A DNA stretch of 64,000 nucleotides, taken from assembly GCA_905250125.1 (NCBI GenBank), contig CAJNOL010000367.1, positions 87,500-151,499 of the forward strand, in the 5' to 3' direction. The position numbers and the translations under genes are program-made. Of this stretch, positions 37,901-49,977 are shown piece after piece. The DNA is from Rotaria sordida (Eukaryota > Rotifera > Eurotatoria > Philodinida > Philodinidae). The notes beneath the pieces are model-generated. The model was not told the origin of the DNA and did no database searches. It saw nothing but the letters and a program-made list of their open reading frames with translations. Position 1 is the first letter of the stretch. Every line of letters begins with the position of its first letter.

Positions 37901-39972
37901 ACTGAAAAATTATATTTCCAAATCTAAATCATTTGGGTCATTTGAAACTAAAGATAAATCAAATACAAACCAAACCCAAATATCAGATATCAAATCCCAA
38001 ACGTTCGAGTTTGTTGCATCCCTAGACTTTCATGAAGAATTATTAATATGATATAATATACTGCATATATAATACTTAATATGATTAGTTGATATTTGAT
38101 AAGATTTATCAGAGAGTCATTAGGTTAATCTGAAAAGATGAAAAATTTCTTTTTGATAAATATAATGAAAACTTAAAAGTTTAACTTTAAGCATTAATAG
38201 TCAATAGAATGACTTTTGCACTTCAGTTTATAGAATATACTAGTTAGAATTTTAATGGTAAATACTAAGCTAATGGATAGAGATACGCTATGTGCCAGTA
38301 TTCCGTACTTCTTTCGAAGGAAAAGCAGCAAAGACTTCAGTGTTAAAATCTACTGTTTCCCCCATTGAATTCTTCTTATGATCTGTTGTGATATATACAT
38401 ATATGGGAATAACGACAAAAAAAAAAAGTTCTAACAGTGCGCAGATAATAGACAGATATTCGATCCATAGTAAATTGATAGATTCGTGTATATAATCGAT
38501 GAAGAAGAGAAATTCTCGTGGTTTTTTTTAAGTTTTTCTGTTTCAGAAAAGCTGCATTGTTATTTGCATTAGCATTGAATGAAACATTTTTGCATTAACC
38601 AGCATGACAGATGATGTTAGCTATCTTCATCTGTTATATGCTTTAAAACAGTTCATTGACATGTATTAAAAATATGCAACTGTAATACGATTTTTTTTTC
38701 TGGATTTGAATGAAAAAATTTATTTCTAAAAATTCTTTAACGTTTTTCTCAAAATGTGATTTCCAGGCAGGAAAATTGAAATAGTTCCCATCCTGATTCA
38801 AGGTATAACCAATATTTTCTTTTTTGCTTTGAAGGTCTCAATGAGAGTAAACTTTTGTTCAATCAGATTTTTTTATATTGAATTTCTGACATGAGAAAAG
38901 TAGAATTTAGTGTCATGAGGATCACCTTTTTTGTGCTTATTTGAACATCACTATCTCTATTAAAATGCTCACAAGAAAATGAATGGAACGAAATTTCACA
39001 ATTCTGTTCGGACAAAAGTTGCGCACAAAGATTAACTTTAATTTGAAACCAGTTCGAGCTCTGTACCTTTAATAAAATCTTTCATAATGGGATAATTTCT
39101 TACTGTATACTATGAACTGCTTTTTATCACTTCCACTAACTAGAATAACTTTTCTAAAGTGAATGTTTTTCTTTGGTTCTACTTCTGTTCGTATATGGTC
39201 TGATATGATTCTAAGAATAAAAAAGATAGGCCGAATAAAACATAACAGACAAGCCCGAAAAAATCAGATGACAGGCATAAACAAGCTGGAAAGGTGTACT
39301 CCTATAACAGACAGATATTGCCAAAATATACTCTGAGCCATTCTAAAAAAAATATCAAGTAGATAAAAAGTAAAAAGGTTTTTTCGAGTGATTCACTCTG
39401 AGCCAAAACCTCAACAAAATAAATATTTGAAAAATGAAGTCAGCTATAGACTTGCTACATATTTTGAACGGATTAGAGACATCAAGCATTTATCACAACT
39501 TCATCTAACATCATTTTTCCGAATATTTATTTCTTTATACTTTTGACTCAGACTCGAGTCCACTAGACTCGAACTCTATCGACTGGTATGAATTCTAATT
39601 AAAACGACATATAGAGTGGATCAGAGCATATTTTCCTAATGCTCATCACAGACGGGTCAGATCTACAAAAAAGTCGATCTGTTCGAAATCAGTAATAATA
39701 TTTGAAATTCTTTAACATTCATTATAGAATAACTATGATTTTTTGTTTGTTTTTTTGTTTTTTTTTAGTATCAAATCAGGTATGATGATCAAACATGGCA
39801 TTTTACTGTAGTTAAAGTTGAATGTATATGAAAAAAAAAAGAAATTCTTTATTTATTATATATTTTTTTTTGTTTTCTAGTTTTCACACAAAAAAATTCT
39901 GAAACTACAAAAATTCCAAAAACGAAAATAGTTTTTGTTATTGATGGTATTCCACATTATGTTCGAGGTTAA
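34963..39972 (+). CDS. Unrecognised 302-aa protein, eight exons
   Basis: Exons 34963-35239, 35296-35361, 35427-35501, 35558-35726, 35776-35832, 35898-36015, 39769-39823, 39881-39972 join in phase. The start is the ATG opening MLTVHEQEINEIKK. I do not recognise the family. Visible features: residues 1-92 predicted as mixed strand/helix (YYFFYHR, LILSYDL, QWNIDTIEY, FEEQVRYIIDYLDNYF); a run of about 9 Gln encoded by exon 2; SLSWFRHLRSIRGWAMFAEQ in exon 3; then ITELWLDVFTQKMNNFRKKIGG, LKNLAEKFIASFNGTF and a strand-rich C-terminus (YQIRYDDQTWHFTVVKVE, KIVFVIDGIPHYVRG). No signal peptide or membrane segment. Intron 6 is 3753 bp because of inserted DNA. The first two introns use weak GTGAAT donors; they were chosen because only they keep the frame. 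Confidence 0.7.
36016..39768 (+). other. Giant intron 6 of the 302-aa gene
   Basis: 3753 bp against about 50-65 bp for the other introns of this gene. About half is the hAT-type element at 36184-38024; the remainder (38025-39768) shows no gene or repeat ends. Confidence 0.65.
36184..38024. mobile_element. hAT-type DNA transposon, 1841 bp, non-autonomous
   Basis: Ends CAGGGATGCAACAAA and, on the other side, the complement of TAGGGATGCAACAAA, typical of hAT (YAGGGATG). Flanking octamers GACTTCCA (36176-36183) and GACTTTCA (38025-38032) match 7 of 8, the hAT duplication length. Subterminal TTTGGG/TTTGAATTTG motifs recur near both ends. No intact transposase frame is visible. It sits in intron 6 of the 302-aa gene. 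Confidence 0.85.
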
Positions 39973-40003
39973 ATACATATATATATATATAAATAATTTT
40001 TTT

Positions 40004-43000
40004 TTATTGAAGATATCCACATAAACTTTCTAATAAACGAAATACAGTATGAAATGTTAAATCTCTATAAGCAGCATAAGATGAAAATAAATTTATATAT
40101 GAAGGTTTTGATGTTAATAATGAAAGAAATTTTTCTCGTTCTTGATTATTATTATGTTTATAATCATCATTTTTTAAATATGGATCAAGTACCATATATC
40201 GAATAGTTGTATAACGTTGAATAATTTCTTTTATATGAGTTTGATTAAAATTTAATCGTGATGATATTGTTAATATAATTTGTTGTGTAGAAATATTTGA
40301 TAGAAATTCTTGATTATGTATTAAATAATTACTAATACGTTCAAGATGTTGATTTAATTGTATAAGTGAAATATTTCTATCATCAATATAAGATAAAAAA
40401 TTTTCAATTAAATTTTTATTATTATATATTGTATTTATTGATGTTAAAGGTATATGATATTGAAATGTATCTATTGTTGATGATGTTAATATAATAAGAC
40501 TAAAACGATGATAATATGGTTCAATTAATGTAAAAAATATATTAAGAAATGTTTTTATTAATAATAAATATTCATTATGAGAATCAATAAGTATAAGTAA
40601 ATCAAATTTTGTTGTTTGACATGATATTTTATATTTATTACAAATTGGTGAAATTAAATCAGATTTATTCAAATTTGATATCCATTGACGTGGAGTATGT
40701 AATGAATAATCATTAAAAATTTGATTATCAACACTTTCCCATATAATATCTAGACCAGGAGTATCAGAACAATGTGGAACACTAATAGGTAAATCAATAA
40801 TTGTTGTTGCATTATTATAATTATCAATTATTGGTCCATTTGCATAATCAGTAGCATAGAAAAATTCAGCTAGAAATTAATAATAATTTTTATGCAATAC
40901 AACAAGAAAAAAAACAAATTGATTTTTATCCTAGAAAATCTCTTGATTTTTCATAGTTTTCATTATTCAATCGAAATAATCAGTTTATTCTTCCTGAAAA
41001 CACGATCTAAACAGAGTGTTAAAGCATATATCGGATAGAAATTTGTATCCATTTCCCTTCTCCACAGATACCTTAGTAACGTCCTTTCCCACGCCACTGA
41101 CCGTGATAGCAGGAGTTCTGTGGATTTGGATAAATCTCCTTTATTTAAAAAAAGAGATTAAACTTACGTTCTAAAGTACTAGTTGTTGTTGATGCAAATT
41201 TTTGTTGAATACTCATTGTTGAAGGTAAAAGTGGATCAACACGAATAATTAACCAATGACCATTCGATATTTTTTGTATATATAAATTTCTATCACCTAA
41301 TGATCGATAGACAGGTGCAGAAAAACATCTATCCGGTGTTTCATAAAATGTATAATCAAATTTTTTTTTTAATGTTGAATTATTGTTTTTATTATTAAAT
41401 AAAGTTAAAAGTGTACATTCCATTGTTGAACTATCATGAGTTTCAATTAAAGTTGTTCGAAAATTATTTTTAAATAAATTTTCTTCAGATGGATAACATA
41501 AACGATGATAATAATTAAATAATTGATTACCATGAATTACATCACCTAATTCTTCATATGTTTCAATATAATTATAATTTATAGGTGATGATACTAAAGC
41601 ATATTTAGCATAATGAATAAATGCTGAATGAATATATTGAGCTAGATTTTGATTTGATATTTTATTAAAATCAATAACAACTATTCTTAATGGTACTGTT
41701 GCAATAAATTTTGCTAATTGTTTATCTTGTTGTTTATAATCATAAAGATATTTTGAACGTGATGTTAATATAACAAGTACATGATTTAATTTATTATAAG
41801 ATTTTTTTAATGAACGTTTTTTACGATATGAATATGTTGTTATATTAAGAATAGTTTTAATTGCATCTTCATCAGAATAAATTAATGGATATGGTTCAGT
41901 ATATATTTCATCATCATCATCATTAGTTGAATTATTTGTTGTTAGAGATTGATATTCATCAGTTGTATTGATTATATTTAATGGTAATAAAAATCGACGT
42001 TTAAAAATTTTTGTAACAATATTATGAATTGTTTCAGGCCATGAAACAAAAAATTGTTTTGAATTTTCATTATGTTTATTAATTGTATCAATTGAATCAT
42101 ATAAATGTTCAAGGCTTTTTATTGATGTTTTTTTATCAAATGTATTTATAATATGAAATGTATCACTATAATAACTAAGTGAAATATTTGTTTGATTATA
42201 TAATAACCAAATTAAAGTTTTTGTTAATAATTTCATTTGATTAAATTCATCTTTATTTGTAGTTTCAGTTAAATCGAATAGAAATGCTAATTGATTTGTT
42301 TGACAATGTGATGTTGATGAAGGATAATAACATTTCAGATAAACATCTGTATCAAAATAAAAAAAGATATTTTATTATCTAATTATTTTGATTGTCCATA
42401 GTGTCGTGAGTAGAGATGTGCGAGACCAAATCTTTCTGGTCCTGGTATCTTATTTTCTAGCAATGGCCTTAATAAATCCACTCTTATCCCAATTCCGATC
42501 TGATTTTGATGACTGGAACTAAAGCTGGTTCTGCATAACATTTGTCTATGAAGAATGGATTTTTGATTAAGATAGATTATCCTATATTATTTTTTACGAA
42601 TATTTACTCTCATACATACAGTAGTCACCAAAAGCTCCGTTACATGTACCAATTCAAGATCGATTGGCTTTAATGCATCGGATTTAGCAAAAAAAAAAGT
42701 ATACGAGTTTTTCATTTGGACCTCAAAAAAAAGGACTTTTCTGGTTTTTCATTATTTTGAAATGTTAATATTTATTCTTTTATTGACAAATCAAATTCCA
42801 TATGTCATTACTGTGTCACAAATAAGAGACGCCATTCTACTGGAATTCAGAGACACAGTGACATTTTCATTATCTAGAACGATCTCCGCAGCATCAATAT
42901 CGATAATCATGACATTATCAGAGAATTTAATTCTCATACTAAGATTATCTAAAGATAACTTCATAAATCAAGTAAACTATCATCGTTTGATATAAAAATT

Positions 43001-45140
43001 TTTATCGGTGATAGAAGAAGCATTGAGATCTCGATTGAGGGGTCGAGAACTATAAGATTTCTTGCTGATGTTGAAATATTCTCGTCTGAATTTAAAAAAA
43101 AAACTGTGTTAGTCGTCAAGGTCATTCACATAAAAGCCGATTAAGTTCTGATTGCTGATTACAACCGGAATTCATTGCATCCTATTGGTCACCAAAATAT
43201 GAGACTAAAGGATTTGTATTTGGATATTTTTGTTAGCTACTTTAGATGAAAATTTTATTAATAAATTTATTTGATATCAACTCAAATATACGTATAATTG
43301 AAATTAAAATCAAATGAAACTGACATAGTTCTCTTAGTCGTATTGCCTATCAAGAATAGTTTATGATATAATCTTAATATCACAACAACAAGAAAAAAAA
43401 ATAGGCTGATAATTCAATTCATTGAGCAGTACGATTTCAATAGACTTTCTAATATACAAGATCAGCATCGTTCTGAAATCAATGTTTTTCTTTGTTCTAG
43501 ATTGAAACTAAAACGAACAATTTTCTTGATGTCTTATTGAACATTTAAGACAAAAGATATTATTTACTCAATCCATTGCGTTATATCAATAAGATATTTC
43601 TTATTTATAGACAATGACAAAGAAGTTTTTTTCGTAAATTTTATACTGATAAAATTATCTATTTTCTAACAGAGACAATTCGTTCAAACTGATAGTTCTA
43701 GATTCAATATATTCTATCTATTAGAGTTACATAAATAATATATAAAATAGCACAAATCGATAACGGTTTTTTATGCACATTTACAACATAAAACTATGAC
43801 ATGCTCTCCGTTTCAAAAATTTCACAGTACGAACTGAAAGAATCAAATAGATAAACGGATAAAAAAAATCTAATGAACTATGTATTACTCGTGCAAAATA
43901 TCACTAAATTTAATTGGATTTATTTCTTAGTATGCAGATAAGTAATGTTGACAGTTGTCCATAGCTTAATATAACCTTCCTACAGAATAGAAGCTCAGTT
44001 TCAAGTTAATAATCTTTCAAATGTAATAGAAGTTCAATCTATTCAATCGAGTCTAAAATAGCATTTTAAACCATTGAATAGATTAGTTCATTGCTTTTTC
44101 ACTGTTAAGCTGTAATTTCCTTGATATATCTAATTTCGTTTATTCTACATGTTTTCTATTAACAAACAAATGAGTTTGTTGTCTTGAGTCAAAAAAATAT
44201 CTACGCATATACATTAATAAGAGACAGCTGTTCAGTGATTGACAAATAGGAAAGAGACATGCTATTATATCATTCTGTTGGCCTTCTGTCTGTTATGGGA
44301 TAATACAGTCTAAAAATAAAACGATGTCTATTATACTTATTAAGTTTACAAAAATATGAATAAAATCTTTAACTGAAAAATGAGACATCTTACAAAGTTA
44401 AACAATGGTCGGTTAAAATTATGCGAGAGTTTATCGAACTCAAAAAAACAACAACAATTATCATTGAAACATTCATAAGATCTATTTGATAAAAATAAAA
44501 AGCGCTCATTTGATCATACAGAATTTACTTTGTTACATTCTTCAAAATAATTGAAATATGCCATCGAAAAATGAAATAATTTAAAATTCAATATATATAT
44601 ATATACTATTTCTTACTTGATACAGATTTATATGTATAACTGTTATTTTTCTCATGAACAATAACATGTTTCCATCGTTGTAATTTGATTAGTTTTCCAA
44701 GTGGATTTTGAAACATTCCAAGTGGCATTGCAAGTAAAGGTTTAGCATTCCATGCATTACACCATTCATATGTACCTAATTTATATGTTGAATTTTTTGT
44801 ATCATATAGTATCCACCAACGATTATTTGGTGATTGAAATTGATATAAATTTTGATATTTAATTGAATGAAAAATTGGTTTATTCTGACATACATAATCA
44901 GTTTTATAGAATAGTTTTTCTTCTATATCATTCGTATGAAATGAAAATAAACCTTCTGGTATATTGAATTCAATTAATCGGCAAAGATTATTCGTTGAAA
45001 AAATACCTATTTATTCATTTTATTAATTAGAAAGAAACAAAAAACAAAAAAAAAGAAAACGATACGCGCTTGATTTTTCTTTTTTTACACTTACGAAAAG
45101 GTACAAAAATAAGAAGGATAATAACGTTCTTAAGCAACAT
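40004..45140 (-). CDS. Secreted protein with two VWA-like domains, 826 aa
   Basis: Exons 45140-45095, 45006-44617, 42346-41168, 40869-40004, joined in phase. Starts MLLKNVIILLIFVPF, a signal peptide core, so it enters the secretory pathway; no clear later membrane segment, hence probably extracellular. It looks like two copies of one module. Copy 1: a Cys/Trp unit at about residues 45-90 (C..KPIFHSI...NLYQF....RWWIL) and a VWA domain from about 165 (LAFLFDLTETTN, a D-x-T-x-T version of the MIDAS metal motif). Copy 2: the same unit at about 485-525 (C.SAPVYRSLGDRNLYI....GHWLI) and a VWA-like domain from about 630 (LLILIDSHNEY) whose MIDAS is degenerate. Asn-x-Ser/Thr sites are frequent. VWA domains bind protein ligands; the partner is unknown. 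Intron 2 is 2270 bp. Confidence 0.75.
42347..44616 (-). other. Intron 2 of the VWA-like gene
   Basis: 2270-bp AT-rich intron. The 77-codon frame at 42762-42995 shows no recognisable domain. A sequence resembling a hAT end (TAGAGATGTGCGAG near 42413) has no partner. Confidence 0.5.
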
Positions 45141-45341
45141 TCTTAACGATAACTGATCATCTAACGAGTGCTAATATCTTTGGTTATTTTTTCTTTCCTT
45201 CGAATGACGGAGAATGTTTATATATTCTGTATAACTTCTGCCACTTAGAATGACATTCATTTTCTAAAGAAATCAAATAATTATATATTCATATTTATAC
45301 AAGAACAAAACAAAAAACAAAAAACTGCACAGAAAATTGTT

Positions 45342-46899
45342 TTAACTTCTTGTTATAAAACCAGTTCGTTTTGGTGATGTTGGACGATCTCCTCCACCTC
45401 CTCCTCCACCTGACGAAGATTTTGGGTCTTGTAATTTTGTTAAAGTTTTTATTAATGTTAATTTATCTCGTTGTAATACATACATTTGTTGTTCGGCATC
45501 TTTTAAATCCTAATGAAGAAGCAAATTATTTTTTACTGAGAACAAAAAAAAAACATATATATAATAGAAAAAACATACTCGTGTAACTCTTTCAAGTTGA
45601 CGTTGTAAATCAAGAATAATTGAATCTTTATCACGGACAAGTGATTCAAGTATACAAACACGTTCGTCAAGTTGTCGACGCTTTACTGTTGGAGGATCTT
45701 CATCAGATGGTTGCTAATCAATAACCATAATAATAATAATAAAATAATAATAATAATATTTTTCATATTACCCGACGTAGAATGAATTCTTCAGGTCGAA
45801 ATATTATTGATGATGTGTTGGAAAATGTATTCGATGGTGATGGTGATGGTGATGGTGATGATGTCATTACAAAAGGATCTATAGAAAATATAAAATTTTC
45901 TGTTTTGAAATTATAACAAAAATATATTTACCCGCACGACTGATTGACAATTTTTCAAATGAATGACGAGAATTTTCCTCGAATGTTGGTCTAATAGATA
46001 AATATGATGAGATTGATTCTCTCCCAGATGAATGAGGTACGTAGGGTTCCGGTCGAAAAGCTCGAGAAAATAGTGGGAACTTGGAAGCAGGAATCCGATG
46101 ACCAGATTTAGCCAATTCCGGTCGAAACCGGCAATGGGATACGATCATCGAATTCCTGCTTCCATGTTTCTACCATTTTGCGGCTGGAAATCGCGTTATT
46201 CCTGCGGGTTCTCATCGGAAACCCACGAATACGGGTGCTGTAATCATTGATCTGAGTTTGTTTTTATTTTTGATTTTGAATATGTCTACTTACTGTAGTC
46301 GACTAACTTTAAACACCGGTTTTGGAGGACTCTGAAAGGAAAAAATTTTGTAATAATATGTTTAATAAATTTTTTATCGTATACTGTTCGATTATGATCG
46401 TAAGATTCAATGGATTCATTACCAGGGATTGTGAGAAATTGACTGCATGCACCTACTTTGTCTTCCTCTTCATCATCAGCATTAAGAGGTGTCTAGAAAA
46501 AAAATATATGATTTATTATTATAATATTATCTATAAACTTACATCATTAGTTGCATTAGCTAATGAAACTTCATCTGGTTGAATACCAGTTGATCGACGT
46601 GTATCTCTTAAATTTCTTTTCAATTTTGGATTGAGACGTACGACAGATTTATGTTGAGCAGTAGTAGTAGTTGTTGTTGGCGTTGTTAATGAATCATTTG
46701 ATGTTGTTGCTGATTGAACAAAAACAATAGGTACTGTTTCATGTGATCTACCATTTGTTGAAATAGTCGGCATTAAACGATGATGAAAACGAAGAGTACT
46801 TGTACGATCTGTAGTTGCATTTGTTGTTGTAGGATGAGATGGCGTCTCACTTGCGTCGAATGGCGACGTTGATGTTGTCAGGAATGTAGAACGAGACAT
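45342..46899 (-). CDS. PAWR: PAWR / Par-4 (prostate apoptosis response 4) homologue, 299 aa
   Basis: Seven exons: 46899-46543, 46492-46457, 46331-46294, 45990-45932, 45878-45772, 45713-45579, 45509-45342, joined in phase (human PAWR is about 340 aa). Par-4 is a proapoptotic regulator that binds WT1, atypical PKC and others through its C-terminal leucine zipper. Two hallmarks are present. Residues 92-107, KLKRNLRDTRRSTGIQ, match the SAC core of vertebrate Par-4 (KRKLREKRRSTGV), including the RRST site whose Thr is phosphorylated by PKA. The C-terminal coiled coil, about residues 213-271 (ESLVRDKDSIILDL..., RDLKDAEQQMYVLQ, LIKTLTKL), aligns without gaps to the Par-4 zipper (RLMQDKEEMIGKL..., RDLDDIEDENEQLK, LLKVVGQL). 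The N-terminus is Thr-rich, the middle Ser-Pro-rich, and the tail adds a Gly run (7 Gly) after the zipper. Confidence 0.88.
46066..46181. repeat. GC-rich hairpin in PAWR intron 3
   Basis: TTGGAAGCAGGAATCCGATGA on one side and TCATCGAATTCCTGCTTCCA on the other form arms of about 20 bp, extending less perfectly outwards to about 116 bp in all. The centre contains a shorter palindrome, CCGGTCGAAACCGG. The base composition is far richer in GC than the neighbouring exons. It leaves a long open frame on the minus strand (45879-46148), but the PAWR reading frame requires the acceptor at 45991, so the hairpin is intronic. Confidence 0.75.
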
Positions 46900-46922
46900 C
46901 TAAAATAAATAAAATACGTATA

Positions 46923-46958
<36 letters not shown>

Positions 46959-49900
46959 TAAAACAAATTACTGAAGGTAAAAAAAACAAGTCAATATCTT
47001 AGACAAATTTATTCTCTCCTTCTTTTTTTTTGTTATAATCATCTGTATTGGATTGAATTACATATCTAACAGCGATACTTGTCCTTCGGGTTTTTCTTAT
47101 ATTTATTTTGACAATAATGTTCGTATATAACAATTGTTCAAATACTCTTAATGTATACTTGCTTAGCTCTGACCCATATGCGTGTCTTGTTTATTTATAT
47201 ACAAACTAGATCTGCTATTCTGTCTAACTGTGCCTATTCCTATGGACAATACTATCACAACTACTATATATTCCTACAGCTATTACCATTGGTGTATGCG
47301 ATGATTATTATAATCGTGCGAGGCGTGGGTTGACAGAATGCGTGTGTATACAAGAAAGAAAGTCGAAATAATATATTTACTCGTCAACACTAGAAAAACA
47401 AAAACTTCTACAAAAAAAAAAAACTAGAGAGAGTTACTGTGTTATTCTTTGATATCATAGACAAACGATACAGTGACTCAAGGTTTTTTTATCACAAGAG
47501 AAATTCGTTAAATGCATAAATATATATATATATATCTACACACAGACAAAGGATTTGTCTATTAATTGTATATAAGACAAAAAAGAAAACAAGTTAGAGA
47601 GATAGAAATAAAAAGAAAAATATATAAATGTATTTTGTTGTTCTTTTCTTTTCTTTTTTTTGTTCGTTCTCTATATTGCGATGATACATGTAAACTAGAA
47701 AAAAAACTATTAAAGATAGATCCTATGTTACTGTCATTCCTTCGAGATTTGTCGTTATCGTTGCTGTCGGCAATATCAACAACAATAACAGCAGTCTAAT
47801 TGCGCGTGTCTATGTATGTGTGTTAGCTATACAAGACAAAAAAAAGCAGTTTGAATCGTAATCAACAAAGCCAACGACAACGAAGAAAATCTTGTCTGTG
47901 TGCATATTCTCGTCCATATCCAATACGGACAAATCAGCTTTAGACGATGACAACATAATGAAATTGCTCAGTGCATATATATATGTATAATCAAGATAGA
48001 CGATGATGGTATTCCATAGTCGTTTCTACTCGTATTGCACAAGATGAATAGAATGAAATGCGATATATCGTCTAAATAAAAAACACAGTAAGAAAACAAA
48101 GAAAAAGAAAGGACAGAATTTAATACTCAACAAGAATAATAAGAGTGTTAGTAGAAATATTCTAATAGTTAAACGTACATAAAAAAAAATACTAAGTTAT
48201 TAATCAATCATAGATTATCTTATTCAGAATATCTGATGGAAATCTATTTACGAAGATCTATGTTAATAAATGACAAGTCATGATAGTAACTTTATTAATA
48301 TATCAAGAAATTATTGATTATACTCAAATGTATTCTTTTATACTGACGCAAATAAGAAAATTTAGGTCGTTTTGGTTGATAAAAAAACTGTATTTGGCAT
48401 TGGTCCGTAATAGCACACAAATGGAGTAACAATTGTTTCTAAACATGTTTCTTATCATTGACTATATATTACAATTATAATATAAGCAATGTTAAATTTC
48501 TATAGAAATCCATTTATATATTTAATATTACTGGTATAAAATAGAATTTAATAAGATGGATTAAGTTTTATTAGAAAGAAAAAACTTTCGAAGATTTTCT
48601 TTTTCTTAGTAAAACTTTTTATTGATATCTTTAGTTGTTGGAAGTATTAAACAGTGCAAGTCATTTCTATTTATTATTGACTGAAAAAAAAAGCTTGTTA
48701 GCACAACCCGTTTGGGACTGAAATATGGAACTCACATATGTTCTTCAGCATCATTAAACTAATACAAGATAGGTGAAGTGAAAAATCCCTCACAGACTAT
48801 AATTCTGTTCGAAGATAATCGATCAGCAAAGTAAAGATCGATCTTATTTATTTCTGCATTTCGAACAGAAATATTTTTCTTATACGGGCACCCAATTTTT
48901 TGTTGCATCATTGCTATTTGCTCATTATTTTTCATTTTCGAATTTTGTTTCTCTTAATTTAACATTGTTATCATTATAAGTATTGAATTAGATGACAAAT
49001 AAGGTTTTTGTAAATATTCATTATATCTACGGCAGCAACTCTTAACACACTATTATATACTTCGATTAACTCACAAAAAACTGATATTGATTATTGTTTT
49101 AAATTATAACTTGATCAATTCACGCTTTTTATCTTGATCAAATGACAGCCTTGGCATAGGGAAGGAGACTTCTAAGGTCTGTAATGAAGGTCGTTGTTAC
49201 GTGTCTGTGATGGAGAAGAGAAGGAAAGAGTTTAAATATAACCAAGGCTAACATCCATCTCATTGTAGTTTTATCAAAAGATAAATATTTAAAAAAACAT
49301 CCTGTAATTAAGATTAACACTCAATTAAACTAGCAATCCAAAACTAGATGCGTATTTTTTTTTAGAATGGTTATGCATACAACAGATCCAGACAGAGCTG
49401 ACTCTTTGTAGATCCTGCCAGCCCGTAACAGGTTGATACTCTTTCCAGCTTGCTTGTCCTGGTAATCCTATTTCTTTGGTCTTGCCTGCCTGCCTTTTTT
49501 TTCCATGTAGATACCATGATATTAATAGAATGAAATGAAGTATTAACCTTCATTTGAGATGACTACAGTAAAAGTTCTCTATGGTGAATACTGAAAAGTA
49601 TTCATTATTTGGAGGTCAACATTTATTTTTACAGAAATGTATTTCTATTTTTCTATATGCAAGTCAATCAGAACTAATTCATGTCTCGTATCTTTTCTTT
49701 TTATTCTTAGAATTATACTAGGTCATGTATGAATAGGAATAGAACAAAAGAAAAGCACTCACTATAAGGAGATGTTCGATAAAAATTTAGAGTATTCACT
49801 ATCCCTGAGATATCCACATTACACCGAAAAATTTTCACTAGTGAACCCCTCCTTATTCTGAACAATGAAAACACTTTTGCGGTTCTTCCTTCTATTATAA

Positions 49901-49977
49901 TCTTTCTACGGTAAATACAAATACAACAGTTTTATTTTTGAACTCTTTCTTATGCACTATGAATATACAGGGATATC
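46900..49977. other. Intergenic, PAWR upstream flank
   Basis: Contains a TA microsatellite at about 46920-46956 just upstream of PAWR, then AT-rich sequence. The GC-richer stretch at 49140-49550 with two 60-codon minus-strand frames shows no recognisable protein or repeat ends. Confidence 0.45.
46920..46956. repeat. (TA)n microsatellite, PAWR 5' flank
   Basis: Nearly pure AT dinucleotide run about 20-60 bp upstream of the PAWR start codon, so probably in the promoter or 5' UTR. Confidence 0.85.

Noticed and set aside
38540-38598. Exon-like piece after CTGTTTCAG reading KAALLFALALNETFLH
   Set aside because: Lies in intron 6 of the 302-aa gene, ends in a stop and is not needed for the phased model.
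42413-42430. TAGAGATGTGCGAG, resembling a hAT end
   Set aside because: No inverted partner or 8-bp duplication found.
45879-46148. 89-codon minus frame near PAWR
   Set aside because: Only its end is PAWR exon 4; the rest is the intronic GC-rich hairpin, and joining it would break the frame from exon 3.
49138-49553. Two 60-codon minus frames in GC-richer sequence, considered as LINE remains
   Set aside because: No reverse transcriptase or endonuclease motif and no target duplication or tail.
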